Shown here: piece after piece, positions 10,506 to 22,985 of the stretch
Position numbering within the stretch: position 1 is the first letter of the stretch
How the letters are laid out: each line of letters starts with the position of its first letter
NCBI GenBank assembly: GCA_037577475.1
Contig: CM075194.1
Location: 6,685,992-6,749,991, forward strand
DNA from: Chaunax sp. Z400
Lineage: Eukaryota; Chordata; Actinopteri; Lophiiformes; Chaunacidae
DNA: 64,000 bases
Direction: 5' to 3'
The notes under the pieces: model-generated
What the model was told of the DNA's origin: nothing
Databases searched by the model: none
The model's input: the letters and a program-made list of their open reading frames with translations, nothing else
Made by a program: the position numbers and the translations under genes

Positions 10506-13500
10506 TGTTTTAAAAATGAAACTAAATAAATACAAGTTATACTGTGAATCAAAAAACCTTTGCTGCCTCAGTGTGATGATCGATGATGATGATCTATTAA
10601 GACGGCAGCAACAGATGAAGTCAGACTATGCCAACTTCCTCTTCACATCAATATTCTTCCCCAGCCATCATTATTGAGGGAGACCTCTATTTTGTTCTCA
10701 GCAGTGTTAGCCAGGCCCCAGCAGTGTCCAGTGTATGCTCCACTTTACCTCCTCCCTCTGTCAGCACCTTCGCCTTTATTGTTCTGGCAGCCCTCTGGCA
10801 ATTAAGCCTCATTTTACCAGCCAGAACAATAGGCTGATGAAAACAGTGAGCGACTTCTATGGAAATGTTGACCTGCCATTTCGGATTTGTCATATCACAA
10901 TAGTCATGAACATGATCACACAGTCTAGACAGTCTAATTCATGCACTTCATGGCAATATTCCACAATCTTAGTTTTAGAGCAGCAAGAACTGATTTTTAC
11001 CTTTTCCAATCAGTCCATACGTCATATTTTGAAAAGTCAAGCTTTCTGTCATAACTGCATGAATCAGAGTTTTTTTTTTTTATAAATGTCAACATGAGCC
11101 TTCATCATCATCCTAAAAAAATCCAAATTTGAGCATTTCTAAAAAAGTTCTGAGTCCTTCCCTGCACTCAAGACAAAACACTAAGCCCCACTGTTCATCA
11201 TTTAAGGCTGAAAAGACACGTTATTCTTTCGTTAAAAAACATTTTGTCAGCCAAGGTCATCACTTTCCGACCATCTCATAATTTTCTATCATCAGTCATT
11301 TAGTAAGAAATGATGTCAAATTCCTTATAGTAGCTACGTCTCAGACTTGAAGGACGTTCTTAAATTGCAAAGCAGCTGAGAGTGGGTGCCAGGATCTCAC
11401 TCTTCACAGGCAGACAAAGTCCTGCAGAAAGGGCCATTATATTTGCTAATTTCCACCTGTTCAAACTGATTCACAGGAGCTCTCGACAGTGCTCAGTCTT
11501 TGTATTTGTTTTCATATTTTGCAATCAAACCAGTGGAAAGGTGTCCTCGAAGGATGTCACCTGAGTATACTTATTTTTTCTCTCTAATTTGGGAAGGCAG
11601 AAACACAAGTCCTTGAATAAACTTCTGTGCTTTCGGAGTGATGGCAACTGTTTTGACAGATGTCACAGCTGCAACTAATGGTCTTTAATGGACAGCAAAC
11701 ACACACACATCTGGTTTTCTATTTTAAAATGTGAATCTCTAGTTGGTCGCGTCAATTCTAATCTTGTTTTGTGTCTTTTTTTTTTAATGTGTCTTTAAGG
11801 TGATCAACAAGGGCAAACGTGCCAACACCACAAACACAGCAGAGAGGTCAAGTTCAGTAAGTGGAAGGTGAGGTGACGCCTCGCAGAGAGCGAGCAGTTA
11901 GCTGTCACTCAAAGTGTCCCAGCCCTTAAATATCCATGATTAAGCCATAATATAATTTACATTGTTGTCATAAATGGGGATGTTAGCTATTGAGACCATC
12001 TTAATGATATTGTTTTAAAAGTTATTTACCAGTAACTTTTTTTAAAGATTTCTTGACAAGTAAAATTCTTGCTGCATGGACAGATAAGTTCAAATTCCGT
12101 GTCTATTTCTGGTAAAACCACAGATGCGAGCAGAGCGCTGCGGCTCATTGACTACAGGTCACTTTTGCTGCTGGATGCTGGATATAATGTTACTGTATAG
12201 TGTAGAGTCATGCTTAGAACGGGCCCTGCACTAGTGACTCTAAGAACTGTAATAGATATTGACAAAAACATTGGTTAGCTCGCTCTGTGCTCACCCAACA
12301 ATTACCAAACAAATTAGACTCCGTGTTTCCGAGCTGCACAGATGTCGGTCGTCTATTAAAAGCACAGGTGACTCATATTGGGAAATGTCACAGAAATTGA
12401 GGGAAAGCCTCATTATCAGGTTGCTTTATTTGTTTTCAGCTTGTTCCCATTATGTGAAACAGCATTTCAGATGAGCCGAGGACTTTGCCGCGGCTAGGCA
12501 GAACAACGTCCTTGCCATTGTCATGGGAAGCAGTGTATTTGGCCTTCATGCTCCCTGAAACTTCCTCCCCTCCCCACCTGCACGAAACCTTCCTCTTAAA
12601 ACTCACTAATGAGGCTTAGCCAGCAGTCAATCAGCTGTAAGGGCTAAAATATGCAAACCCGTGCAGCATGCCAGTTCAACATTCCCATGCCTTTGTGCAA
12701 ATATCAGCTTTTCTTTTCAGCTCATTCAAGCTGAGGCGTCCGTAGGTGGCGGATATGTCTGTCAAATTCTGGCTTCTACCACTCAAAGAGCAGCTTTCAC
12801 AGCGGTCGACTCTTGCGCCCTTATCTTGACATCTTAAAAAATCCCGCTGACTTCCTTCTGAAATAAAAATACACTGCATTTAAAGAGCAATCTGTGGTAC
12901 AATGAGCAGTCAGATATTGAATAGTCACAACAGCTTAATTTGAACTCACTCTGTCGACCCCTCATTTCACACTGTTCTCATTTATTATCCTTTTACAACA
13001 CATGACTAACTAAGTTTCCTTCTTGTATCTGTGCAGCTCTCTGGGCTTCATGGGGACTCTGGCTAAGGCTGTGACATTTCAAAGGCTCACTATTCTTCCT
13101 ATAAACCGAGCTCCATTAAGTTCAATAAACTCAATACTCATCACCTACTTTCTATTTTTGGCCTCTGCAGCCAAATATCTCTGAGCATCATTCCAATAAA
13201 ACTGTGCCAGTGAATCAGCGAGCTAATGCTGCAGTTTAATGTATGAAGGGGTCACAGGGGACTCGGATATGTTCAGGTGTTGATAGCAAGTGAGGGGGAG
13301 AGAAAGGTTGGCAGAGTTGCCAGCACTTAATATCAGAGGAATAATTCATGTGGAGGGAAAAAAATAACAATCTGTGACATCTGCCTCTGGTAGTGATTAT
13401 TGTAGATATTTCCACTGGTGCCATTTCCACTGAGCAGAGCGGTGTCTCACTCATATCACATTTTGGAGACATAGGAATAACAGCTTTTGATTGATATTCC

Positions 13501-14780
13501 GGGTGTGATGGTGCTTACTGAGAAAATTGCCAGTCTAAACAAAAATGCGGCCTATTGAAATTCTGATTCTGCCTTGCCCTAGTTTTGCCTCATATACATT
13601 TATATTGTTTGGGGCGGGGCTTTAGAATGGGAACTTATCGTAAAAGATACTATCTTATAAACAAGTGCATGCCAGGCAAGTACCTCTATCTGTTCTGTGG
13701 TGTTATGATATCTCTGGATGCTAAGAGAGACAGGCAATCTAGATAATTCTGCCCTGTAATCAACTTTTTGTTTACACTGCTGACAGTTGCATCACTAGTG
13801 AAGAAGTTCCACGACACGGCAAAGACTGAGTGATACATTTTCTACAGAAACCTGCTGCAGGAAAATCTGTGTGATCATGCAGAGAAAATGACACAGTAGG
13901 TAATTCTCCGTGTTGGATTTATTTTGCAGGGAAATTGCAGCGTTATCACGAAGGACATGGAGGCCGGCTCGGCGCCGTCTTCACTGCCTTTACTGCATAT
14001 CTGCTCAAATTTAAATTTTAGAGATGTGGTTTTGCAAAAGATGCCAAAATTAATTAAAGAGTGCAGCGGGTTGCTGTGCATAACAGGCTTAAGGCTTGAT
14101 ATTGAATGTGACTCATACTGTGTGGTGGAGATATTATGAGGAAGAAATACTGACAAAATCTTACTTTTTTTTTGGGACTTTTTCATTATAATGTGTTTGA
14201 ATACTTTTTAATCAAACCATCATTTGACAAAACTTGGAGATATGATGTATCTCATCACAGACGTTTATTCTAAAGCAGTCAGAGTTATGCTGAACCATCC
14301 CAGTTCAAATGATGTCTGCGCTTATAGAAAAAAACAATCGAAAGCTTCGGCTCTCTCATGTAGGCAGCAGTATACTAGGAAGGAAATTGAGCTTGCTCAA
14401 AATTAAACTGCTTTTTCAAACACAGGGCTGCGAGCAAATATCTGTATACTCACCGCAACTTGACGTCTGTTCATTAAGTGACACGGAGTCGTTGCCAGAT
14501 GGGGCTGCTTGCAAACTGCCGCTATGAGATACAAGGAGAGAGAGAGATTAGAGTTCGGCAAATAAGAGCGAAACAGATGAGGATGCAGGAAATATTGGTG
14601 CCAACGGTTTTCAACTTATGAAATAAAATGACGTTGAGATGATGAGGACAGGTCCACAAATCAGTGAATTAAATAAACAAGTGATTTATGAACAAAGTTC
14701 AAGTTGTTGTAAAAAAAGAGAGAAAACTGGAGCACGACTGGTGTCCCTCAATCCCCCGGTGCTCATGGAAGGGAATTTAA
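10506..14780. other. Gene-free stretch, mostly unique DNA
   Basis: No coding motif, RNA gene or recognised transposon was seen. A T11-12 tract lies near 11071. The parts around 12420-12660 and 13880-14140 are complex in sequence and contain octamer-like ATGCAAA and TAATTAA strings. They are reasonable candidates for conserved noncoding DNA, but nothing in the sequence alone proves it. A 103-codon minus-strand frame at 13875-14186 has no recognisable domain. Confidence 0.5.
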
Positions 14781-14988
14781 CAAAGGAAGGTGTACGAATT
14801 ATGGACAAAAAAGGCATAAAAATGTAGATCCAGGCACTCAAGGTAGTTTAAAAGTTAAAAGGCCTTTATTTCAATGGTAATGACTCTAGCCCATTGAAAT
14901 AAAGGCCTTTTAACTTTTTTAACTACCTTGAGTGCCTGGACCTGGATTTTTATGCCTTTTTTTGGTCATAATTCTTCCACCTCACTTT
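14781..14988. repeat. Long foldback (inverted repeat) with 13-nt loop
   Basis: The left arm (about 14781-14877) and right arm (14891 to about 14988) are reverse complements across the spacer TAATGACTCTAGC. The inner 49-50 bp of each arm (14829-14877 and 14891-14940) match almost completely, differing by roughly one indel and one base. The outer parts match with a few gaps, including AAAAAAGGCATAAAAAT on the left against ATTTTTATGCCTTTTTTT on the right. Read outward from the loop, each arm begins CCATTGAAATAAAGGCC and later has CTTGAGTGCCTGGA. A related module occurs once at 63424-63503, so the arms are probably two head-to-head copies of one dispersed element. A transcript would form a hairpin of about 90 bp. 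No open frame explains it. Confidence 0.9.
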
Positions 14989-15189
14989 GAAAATTTGTTC
15001 AATAAAGCTTGAACTTTACAAACAAACATTGATACATGTGACTAAACCGCTGATCACACTTAAAAGACCCATTTCGTAGCTCCTTCTTTTGGTCTAAGAT
15101 CAGAAATGTTACTCAGATGGGGTGCTCTGCAACTGCGGAATGTGTAAGCTGGCAGTTTGTTTCTGGACACGTTTGTAATGAAGACAATC

Positions 15190-15660
15190 AAAATAAAATA
15201 AAGTAAATAATTACATCGAATGAAGATTTAAACGAGGGCACTGAATTTGCCTGCATGAGATTTCCAGGCAGGGAGTTCAATAGCTGAGGGTCAGAGACAG
15301 CGAAAGTCTATTTGTCTGTCAATTAGTAATCATAACCGTAATCAGGCTCACAGACAGTTTGCAAATCACAGATAAAGGCTGGATCCAGACGATTATTATA
15401 GTCATTTCTAAAACCACCAGGTAACCAGCGAAGGGCAGTCATGATTGGTGTAACGCTTTTCTTCATCAGTGTTAAAAGCCTGGTGGCAGCGTTTTGTGCC
15501 AAATGCAGTCTTTGGATGTTTCACCTGCTGATACCATAATAAAACCCACTGCAATAGTCTGAGCTGATTAAAGCATGGATGACCTTTCTATGTCTGCAAA
15601 GGAAATGAATGACCTCATCATAACGGGGGCAAAGTGCTCCTCTTTGCTGCTTTCATGGTC
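15190..15660 (-). pseudogene. C-terminal part of an L2-like LINE reverse transcriptase, decayed
   Basis: Translating the minus strand from about 15615 downwards gives RHRKVIHALISSDYC, then YYGISR followed by a stop. After that come AQNAATRLLTLMKK, a short gap and ALRWLP. In a second frame further on, LLNSLPGNLMQANS and VPSFKS follow. This order (VIHA.ISSRLDYCN, then LQNAAARLLT, LHWLP, LWNSLP and SFKS) is the C-terminal signature of L2/CR1-like non-LTR retrotransposons. The reverse-transcriptase catalytic core upstream is not visible. At least one in-frame stop and one frameshift show that it is dead. The next LINE scrap begins about 300 bp away on the same strand but belongs to another family. 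Confidence 0.8.
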
Positions 15661-15959
15661 AAGCATGAACTCGGGGAAATTTGGATGCCAAACAAAAAAA
15701 GACACTTTAAACGTCTATATTTCCCATGCAAACACACTCTGCAAACACTCCTAATGAGCTCCTGTATGGACTTATAAAACCCTGCTTTGCTTGGTTAAAT
15801 TGCCACAACAACAAATAGAGAATAAAAGGACAAATTTCCATTTCCAATATCCTTCAGACATGTTGCTCTGTTGCCCAGCTGATGTATTTAAGGACAAAGA
15901 ATAAAGCTTGCATAAGTGATCAAACTTTGTTTTGCTTGAAAAATCTTTTTTCTTTTTCT

Positions 15960-16210
15960 TTCAGCTTTTTCCCATTAGGGGTCACCACAGCAGTTCATCC
16001 GTCTCCATCTCACCCCATCTCCCTCATCCTCCTCTGTCACACCAACCACCGGCATGTCCTCCCTCACCACATCCATAAGCATCCTGTTTGGTCTTCCCCT
16101 CTTCCCCTCTTGCCTGGCAGCTCCATCCTCATCATCCTGCACCTGCGTCTTCGCCTCTCTCCCACAATCCCTCGTTACTTTGAACAGTTGATCCCGAGTC
16201 TTTAAACTCA
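15960..16210 (-). pseudogene. C-terminal tail of a second LINE reverse transcriptase
   Basis: The minus strand encodes, at about 16110-15977, GKRGRP, then LMDVVREDM, VGVTEEDEGD and VRWRRMNCCGDP. The run R-G-R-P, M-D-V-V-x-E-D-M, W-R-R-M and C-G-D-P is the usual tail of a non-LTR retrotransposon polyprotein found many times in fish genomes. The plus strand reads AGGGGTCACCACAGCAG near 15978, the familiar form of this repeat. A minus-strand frame of 90 codons (15975-16247) stays open, but the start is arbitrary and no upstream reverse transcriptase is present. The family differs from the L2-like copy just before it. Confidence 0.75.
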
Positions 16211-17317
16211 TTTCGGTTGAAAGATATTTCACAATTTTCAATTTCACACTTTAAAGACAAAGAGGCGCACTGTGTTTCGTCCAACACAGTTGTCGCGTCA
16301 TAGCCAGCACCCACATTTTCTAAGTAGAAATTGCAGGCTTCTTTCACTCATCTGTGCCCCCCATGGGTATGTCTATCTTAAATTGAAGTGTGGTCAGGGA
16401 CATTGTTGGTTCATTGCTCTCTTGAAGCAGCAGAAAGCTATTGCTCCACTGACAAAAATGATCTAGAATCAATGGCGAGGTATTTTCCTGCTATTTAAAA
16501 AGGTGCATTATTCAGGTACTAAGAATACATTGACAGGTTCCCATGGGAGCACACTTTGCGTGTTTCCATTCACACAGTAATGTCACTGTAGAAAATATCT
16601 TTGGACATTCATGCACAAAACTATAAGATGTAGTTATAAACTTGACAGGACAGGAGAAACAGAATCAGACTTTTAGCATCTGAAATAAATATTTTTAGAC
16701 AGCTCTGATGGAGCTCAGAATTTGTCTGGAGGACGGCTGTTTTGTTCCAAACTATTTCCCTGCAAGAACCAGGAAGGACTGTGTGTGTGTGTGACTTTTT
16801 GGATGTATAGAAGAACATGGAACATTAATTAACATTAGAGGGAGAGAATTAAGGATAAGAATGAAGTTAAACTTCTGTGCTCTGTGTGTAAATGTGCACC
16901 TCTCATCTGTCTTGATGGGGAGACACACTTATTCCTGCCTCTGGGGGGGATAACTGCAGGTAATAAAATGATATTTTCCTCATTAAAGATGTATCATTTC
17001 ATCCAACGGCACCCCAACTAGAATTATTAAGAATGATCATTCCTATGACCAGATCCACAGCCCATGCAGTAAACGCAGGGACGTGCAGCAGTAATCCCCC
17101 TCCTCAGTTAAATACACAGATCCACAAAGCAGCCTCTGTATTTCTTACACAAAGCTATATTACATGTATAATAATGAGGAATACATTGCAACCTGTTAAA
17201 TGATTACACTTCATTATATCTGATTTATGAACTGATATGAGCTAAATTATAGAACAGTGGGTACAGCAGTAACATCTCAAACAATATGCCAGCATTTAAA
17301 TCTTTCTTGTAGAAGAA
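16211..17317. other. Gene-free stretch
   Basis: No feature is supported beyond a short TG run near 16779-16791 and a G6 run near 16944. Chance open frames only. Confidence 0.5.
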
Positions 17318-17357
17318 GATATACTGTACAGCTATATTTTTTATTATACAGTATATC
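17318..17357. repeat. AT-rich hairpin, 11-bp perfect stem
   Basis: GATATACTGTA at 17318-17328 is perfectly complementary to TACAGTATATC at 17347-17357, with an 18-nt A/T-rich loop. The sequence is AT-rich, so chance formation is not negligible. No gene or element is associated with it. Confidence 0.6.
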
Positions 17358-19450
17358 CTTTGAGAATTTTTTTGGAGGAAATACATGCTTCAAATAATAA
17401 AAACGTACTCATTGCTAATTCACAATCAGCCCGGCTGACTCATAAAGGGGTGTTCCTGCTGTAAAGCATGCATCTCACTGCATGTTTTTCTTTTTTACGA
17501 TCACTAATTTGTGCTTTTGATACATCTGACCCCTGATGGAGTAATGACTGGGTAAATGGCATCGATGAATAACTTGATCAAACCCCCACTGACACACTAA
17601 AGTATGAGCGTTTTGCTGTGAGTAGTAGCTGAAAAAGAATTAATTACGCTTGATTCAGCTGCTATTAGCGTTGAGTAAACAGCTCAGGATTTTAGACATT
17701 CAGGGTTTCTCTAAGAGCAATCACAAACAGAGTCCTCCTCCACCTCCTCCATCTGAACCATACAGAGTTGTCCAGGTCTAGATCGGAACGTTTCCACCAA
17801 CAGGCTTCACATTTAGGAGAAAATTATATTGGTGGTAAACAAAACCAAACATGGCAGTTTTCATTCAAACCAAACATTCAATTTTGCTCTGATCCGTCCA
17901 CTGACTCCAAAAGCAACTACATAAACTTAAAAAATTATATGTTAATGTTATTTTTACAACCGTTTTACAACTGGCCAATAAAATCAGTCACTGCAGGGTT
18001 AAATTTCCTGAAGTGATCAGTTAATACTTATCCTCAAAAACACCTAAAACCATGAATGTTACCTTGAGTTTGCTTGTCCAAATTGCTTATTTTTGTTGGT
18101 TAACATGCAAACAATGTTCACATAAATTGCATTTGATTATATTAGAATTTATAATAATGCTAATCAGCTGCAACCTGAAATACAAGAACATAAACTAAAG
18201 ATATGGCTTAAAGCAAACCAGACTTGCAATCATGTGAAATCACACTGCCTCATCTCTGGCACTGCGTTTACACACTATCTTTGTTTTTCTCTGTTTCTGT
18301 AATGTATTTATATACTGTGTTGAATTGTACTGTATTGCAGTATTTCTTGGAGCAGTGTATTTGATGACACTAGGTCACTATTTGTAACAACCTGCCAGGG
18401 ACTACGGATGAAAATCAGCTAATTAGCTAACTCTGGCACATTTACATTGTATTAAAACTAAAACGTTGATTAATGTGCACTGTCCCTGGAAAACAAACAA
18501 ACAAACAAATAAATATATAAATAGGAATAATGCTGTTTCTTTATTTCTATGTCCCTAATGGATCATCCACTGATGAGGATGCTGACATTTCTCCATGATA
18601 CATACAGTAGGTTTAACCTCAGTCATTTAGCATGACATTAGTGTATGTATACAACCATCATGTGCATGTGTAAGATATGTGTAAGGTTCTTTTTTTTCTT
18701 CTTTTTTTTTTTTAAACAGGAGGAAAAAAAATCAGAAAATCTCATTGAGGACCCAGGATCGAGTGTTCAGTCTGCGACTGTAATGACTCTAAACTACATA
18801 TGGAAAACCTGACATGCTAGCATTATTACACATCACGGCAGCATTAATTACAGAGGGCAAGGGATTAGCAAAAGGTCAGTTCTGGACAGGCCACAGCTGA
18901 ACAAAGCTGCAATTAGCCAATCATATGTGAGCTGGAGCGGAGCAGTCACACCTGCAGTTGTCTAAGAGGAAGACAGGCAGAGCAATCAGCGGACTGGAGC
19001 GATGCAGCAGGCAGGTGCAGAGATCATTGGAAAACAATCCTCTACCCGATAGAGCCCAAACAAACATCCCTCTCAGCCTCAACCATTAAGGTGTCGGATA
19101 TGTTTAGCACTGAAGGTCATCCTGAGGCAGGCCTGGGCACTCTGGCATGACCTAATGATGCAGGTGGACTCCATTGAAAGGCCACAAAATGAAACTCCTC
19201 ATGAGCTGCCTCTTGTTGCCTGTCTCCGCTCATTCCTCGTCTGGCTAAACCCCCCACTAGAAGCATCGGAGAAGATGTGTGGCTGAAATTGCTCAAATTG
19301 ATGTCAAAAAAAAAGAAGAAAAAAAAAGAAAAGGGATTTCGAAGAAAGCTCATTTTTTGGCACCTGCGGTAGGAACTATATTTTAGATTACCTGCTTAAC
19401 TACGTGGTTTCTTTTATGACAGCAGGGAAATCAAACGTGGCTCGAAAAAA
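17358..19450. other. Gene-free stretch
   Basis: Holds a short ACAA microsatellite near 18490-18510 and a T-rich tract near 18688-18714. Otherwise it appears unique. No coding or RNA feature is supported. Confidence 0.5.
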
Positions 19451-19612
19451 GGTCACCAGGGTTGCTCACCTGGTGGAACATGTGACCCATGTTGTGTCCT
19501 TACAGCAGTCGGCTGGGTTTCATACCAACTTTGGGTCCTTTGCTCCATGTCATCTCCTCTCTCTCCCCGGTTTCCTGTCTCTCTTAGCCTATCAAATAAA
19601 AAAATAAAGAAA
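19451..19612 (+). mobile_element. tRNA-like SINE, degenerate
   Basis: The head contains an A-box-like TTGCTCACCTGG near 19462 and a B-box-like GGTTTCATACC at 19516-19526, as expected for an internal RNA polymerase III promoter. The body continues with CTTTGCTCCATGTCATCTCC, a CT-rich stretch with CTCTCTCCCC, and CTGTCTCTCTTAGCC. It ends in an A-rich tail with CAAATAAAAAAATAAAG. This head, CT-rich body and AATAAA tail match a SINE type common in teleosts. The box matches are imperfect, so the copy is old. The open frame over it is incidental. Confidence 0.65.
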
Positions 19613-21334
19613 AGCCAAAGAATAATTTAAATATAGCTCACCATCGAACATACCCTTCAACACCTTATACTGAGGAGATGAGGCAGGGTTACACTTTGCA
19701 GAGCAGTGAAAACCATTCAAGGCCAAATAAATCAATGTGTTCTCTAACTTCAGAGCTCATATCACTCCTTTGGCCCAGGGCAGATCACTCAGGGGTGTAA
19801 CCTAGATGTTTCAGGGACGCAAGTGAAAAAGGAATTAAAACACACACCAGTGGTGTAGGATTAAAAATAGCACACTTGTTTCAGCCTCAATGAATACGTG
19901 AATAACAAAATAACCTATAAAAGGTGTGAGAACTAAAAGAATGAGTGAAGTACAATAGTTTAGGTTTGGATGATGGAAAGAAACAAAATCCATCCATCCA
20001 TCTGTATTCATCCATGAAATCATCAGTGCCTTCAGGCAGCCTGTTTCCAAATCGCTCTGCTATTGGCCAAAGGCCACCATGAGACAGATGATTGCTAGTT
20101 GTGACACCAACAGTGATTGGCGGGAAAACCAGCAAAATGGCTGGATGACTGACAGCTGGTATACCTGACAGCAGATGGATGATGTAGTATTGCAACAAGA
20201 TATGGAACAAGATAAGGCAAAATGTTTGGGGACCAATAAAAAAAATTTGTCAAAGAGGGCCCTGAAAATTTACAGCCTTCTGTTTCAAGGTCTGGTCCCT
20301 CCATAGGATTGGATGTATTCAGATGTATTAATACAAATTTGTTAACTGTCATAGAGTTTTCCTATTATTTGTTTAGTAAAATGTTCTAACAAGTAGGCCT
20401 GGCTTGGAAGTGATTTAAGAGCAACTCTGACCAGGTATGACACTTTTGTTTAAATGCTGATTGGTTGATCAGAAATCAAATTTAAAAAAATCAAAATCCA
20501 CTCTTAGAGCTCATGGTCATAGTGTGGACAGTGAAATACTATACCTAATATACCTAATCACAGAATTCAGTCTCTATGAAAGAAAGGATTATGAATGTTT
20601 TATTGATGAATATCTGAATAAATGGTAAGTGAATGAAAAGGCCTACCTGCACTGTAGCTTATTGACATGCTGATCCTGTGATTTGTTTGCTTACGTTTAT
20701 ATAAGGGAACGGAGCAGGGGGGAGGAATACTCTCAGTTCTGGCCTTAAAGCATTATTGCATGGTTTTAGACATTGTCTGTACACAATCTATTCTGTACTA
20801 TTTTATCAACTTACTGTCAGTGTTTGGAGAAGCTCTTTGTGTTATCTGGTAGTTTCTCATATGATCCTCTTATTCAGAAACTACTGAGCCCCTTAAAAGT
20901 CCTCCTTTCAGTTTTTTAACCATAGGAACTCTCTTAGGGGATAAGATGCTTTGTGAATAACTTGTATTTTTACCGGGATCTAGTCTTGAATTTAAGGCAC
21001 AATTCTTAGAAAGCCTCAGAATTCTGCGAATTTTTGTGGAATGTGACTGGGAGGAACTCTCTGTACTCAGGATTATGAATGAATATGGTCCCAGAACTGC
21101 AGTCGGAAACTCTTTTTTGGTTCCTGAAGGTTCCTGACTGAGTGAAATGACTCTGTTTTCTAATTCTGTGTTTTATTTCTGGAGCTTATTGCTATGAGGT
21201 TGGCTATGAGAAATCTAATATGAATCACAGCCTGCATATGAATCAACTCTGCCTATACAAGTCATGCATCACTGTAGATTACTATTAATTTAGGGAATAA
21301 ATTACACATCTGAGGTCACAGTGGAAGTAGGGTA
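19613..21334. other. Gene-free stretch
   Basis: No gene or recognised transposon. A short CATC run lies near 19990-20003. Minus-strand frames of up to 107 codons around 19887-20210 carry no recognisable motif. Confidence 0.5.
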
Positions 21335-21605
21335 AACGGGGTATTCCTGCCATGCCTCAGCAACACTTTCCAGCTCCTTCTGGGGGATCCCAAGGTGTTC
21401 CCAGGCTAGATGAGATATGAAATCCCTTCAGCAATTCTGGGTCTACTCTGGGGTCTCCTTCCAATTGGACGTGCACAGAGAACCTCCAAAAGAAGGCGCT
21501 CAGGAGGCATCCTGACCAGATGCCCAAACCACCTCAACTGGCCCCTTGTGAAGCAAAGGGACAGCGGCTCTACTCCGAACTCCTCAACCCTATATCTAAA
21601 AATTC
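21335..21605 (-). pseudogene. C-terminus of a teleost LINE polyprotein (LRWFGHL type), frameshifted
   Basis: The minus strand encodes GQLRWFGHLVRMPPERL, then CARPIGRRPQSRPR and GISYLI, after which a stop arises from a one-base shift. Beyond it the expected L-G-I-P-x-x-E-L pattern resumes in another frame. R-W-x-G-H-L-x-R-M-P followed by a G-R-R-P-R-G-R-P-like stretch is the C-terminal tail of a very abundant fish non-LTR retrotransposon. I do not assign the clade. Two other scraps of the same family occur at 47585 and 58064. This copy is 5' truncated and dead. Confidence 0.8.
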
Positions 21606-22739
21606 TGAAAGTACAATAAAGGATAATCCAAGACTAGCATTGAAGCTTGCATAGTCCATGAGCTGGAGAACAAAAAGCAACCTGACACAAAGTAAATGGC
21701 ACAAATCTAATTATTATCATGCTTTTTAAGGTCGAAAAAACACGTACATTTTTGTTGAATACTGAAAGGTACCAAAGCATTATTATATAAGCAAAAAATT
21801 ATTTGTTACAAACATCTTTGTCGACCTGTCTTCTCGTGACAATTGACAGAACAGAAGTATTAATTTACAATAGTGATGAGGCTGTGCTTGAAAAATCAGC
21901 TGCTTGTCCAGTCAGACTAGAATTATTTCCCATTGGCACTGTCAAAAAATAAATAAATAAATAAAAACTTATAATGGTCATCTTTCCGCCACAAGAAGAA
22001 TGATTCACCCAGACCCTGATACAGCAGAAATTAATTATTTAGTCAAGAGTCTGGGGTTGGAAGCAGACCGCCTGTCTTGGCCAGATGCCAGCCTGCAATG
22101 AGAGCAGGATTTTGCAAAAACTTCACTGCCTTTCAAAGAGATATATGACCTCGTGTAGCCTTACATTGTAAGATATGTGATGTTCAGCGCTGTCTGGGAG
22201 ATTTAGTGATGAAGTGTTTAGTCAGGTCTTGCGGTGTATTCAGTGTCCTTCCACCTGCCTCAGCTTCTCAGTCTGACAGCCTCCAGAGAACAGATGTGTG
22301 CTTGTTTTTCCTCTGCTCTGTGTTGCATATGGAGGCGAAGAAAGCAACAGCAAGAGAGAAGAAAGATTTAAAGTGAGAATTTGCCACACATTTCTTGTGG
22401 TTGCGTTGCATCGTGGTTTTGCTGGAGCTACTGTGCTGAATGTGGCATCTCTGCTGCTATTGAACATCTAAAAAAAATGGTGATGCTTGAAAGAAGTAAT
22501 TGATAACTAATGCTTAACAGTGGTTGTATTAGAAAGCGGTACACTGACATTCATTCATGCATCCTCATGAAGTAGGGATGGTTTGCACTGCTTGCTGGAG
22601 GACTACTGCAGGTCTAATGACACACACTACTCAGTCACAATAGCTCTCCCATATTCTATTTCCTCTGCATTGTGTTGTTTACACCCCCTGTGGTATTTTG
22701 GGGACAAATAAGGTGCAATAAGTTCATCATCATAGTTTG
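21606..22739. other. Gene-free stretch
   Basis: A short AAAT/AATA microsatellite lies near 21947-21965. The segment around 22000-22060 looks complex and unique. No coding feature is supported. Confidence 0.5.
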
Positions 22740-22985
22740 TTAAAGGAACCAGTGTGTAGGATTCAGGGGGATTTAGGGGCAGACATGGAATATACTATTC
22801 ATAATTATGTTTTCAATAGTGTGTAATCACCTGAAACTGAGAAGTGTTGTGATCATCTTATATCTACAGAAGGAGCAGGTCCTCTTCCATCAAGTCCACC
22901 ATGTTACGCCATCATGTATCGACAGTAGCCCCGGATGGACAGACAGATATTGCACAACTAGAGCTTTTCCTCTGCGAGTTTAGCA
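22740..22985. mobile_element. One end of a MITE-like teleost element, truncated
   Basis: The segment starts TTAAAGGAACCAGTGTGTAG, a terminus that I recognise from a dispersed fish element whose two ends are inverted copies of this sequence. Inside are GTGTGTAATCACCTGAAA, AGGAGCAGGTCCTCTTCC and CATGTTACGCCATCATG, all in the expected order. The expected second terminus is not found downstream, so the copy seems to lose its other half near 22985. There is no coding capacity. Mobility would have depended on a transposase elsewhere. Confidence 0.6.
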
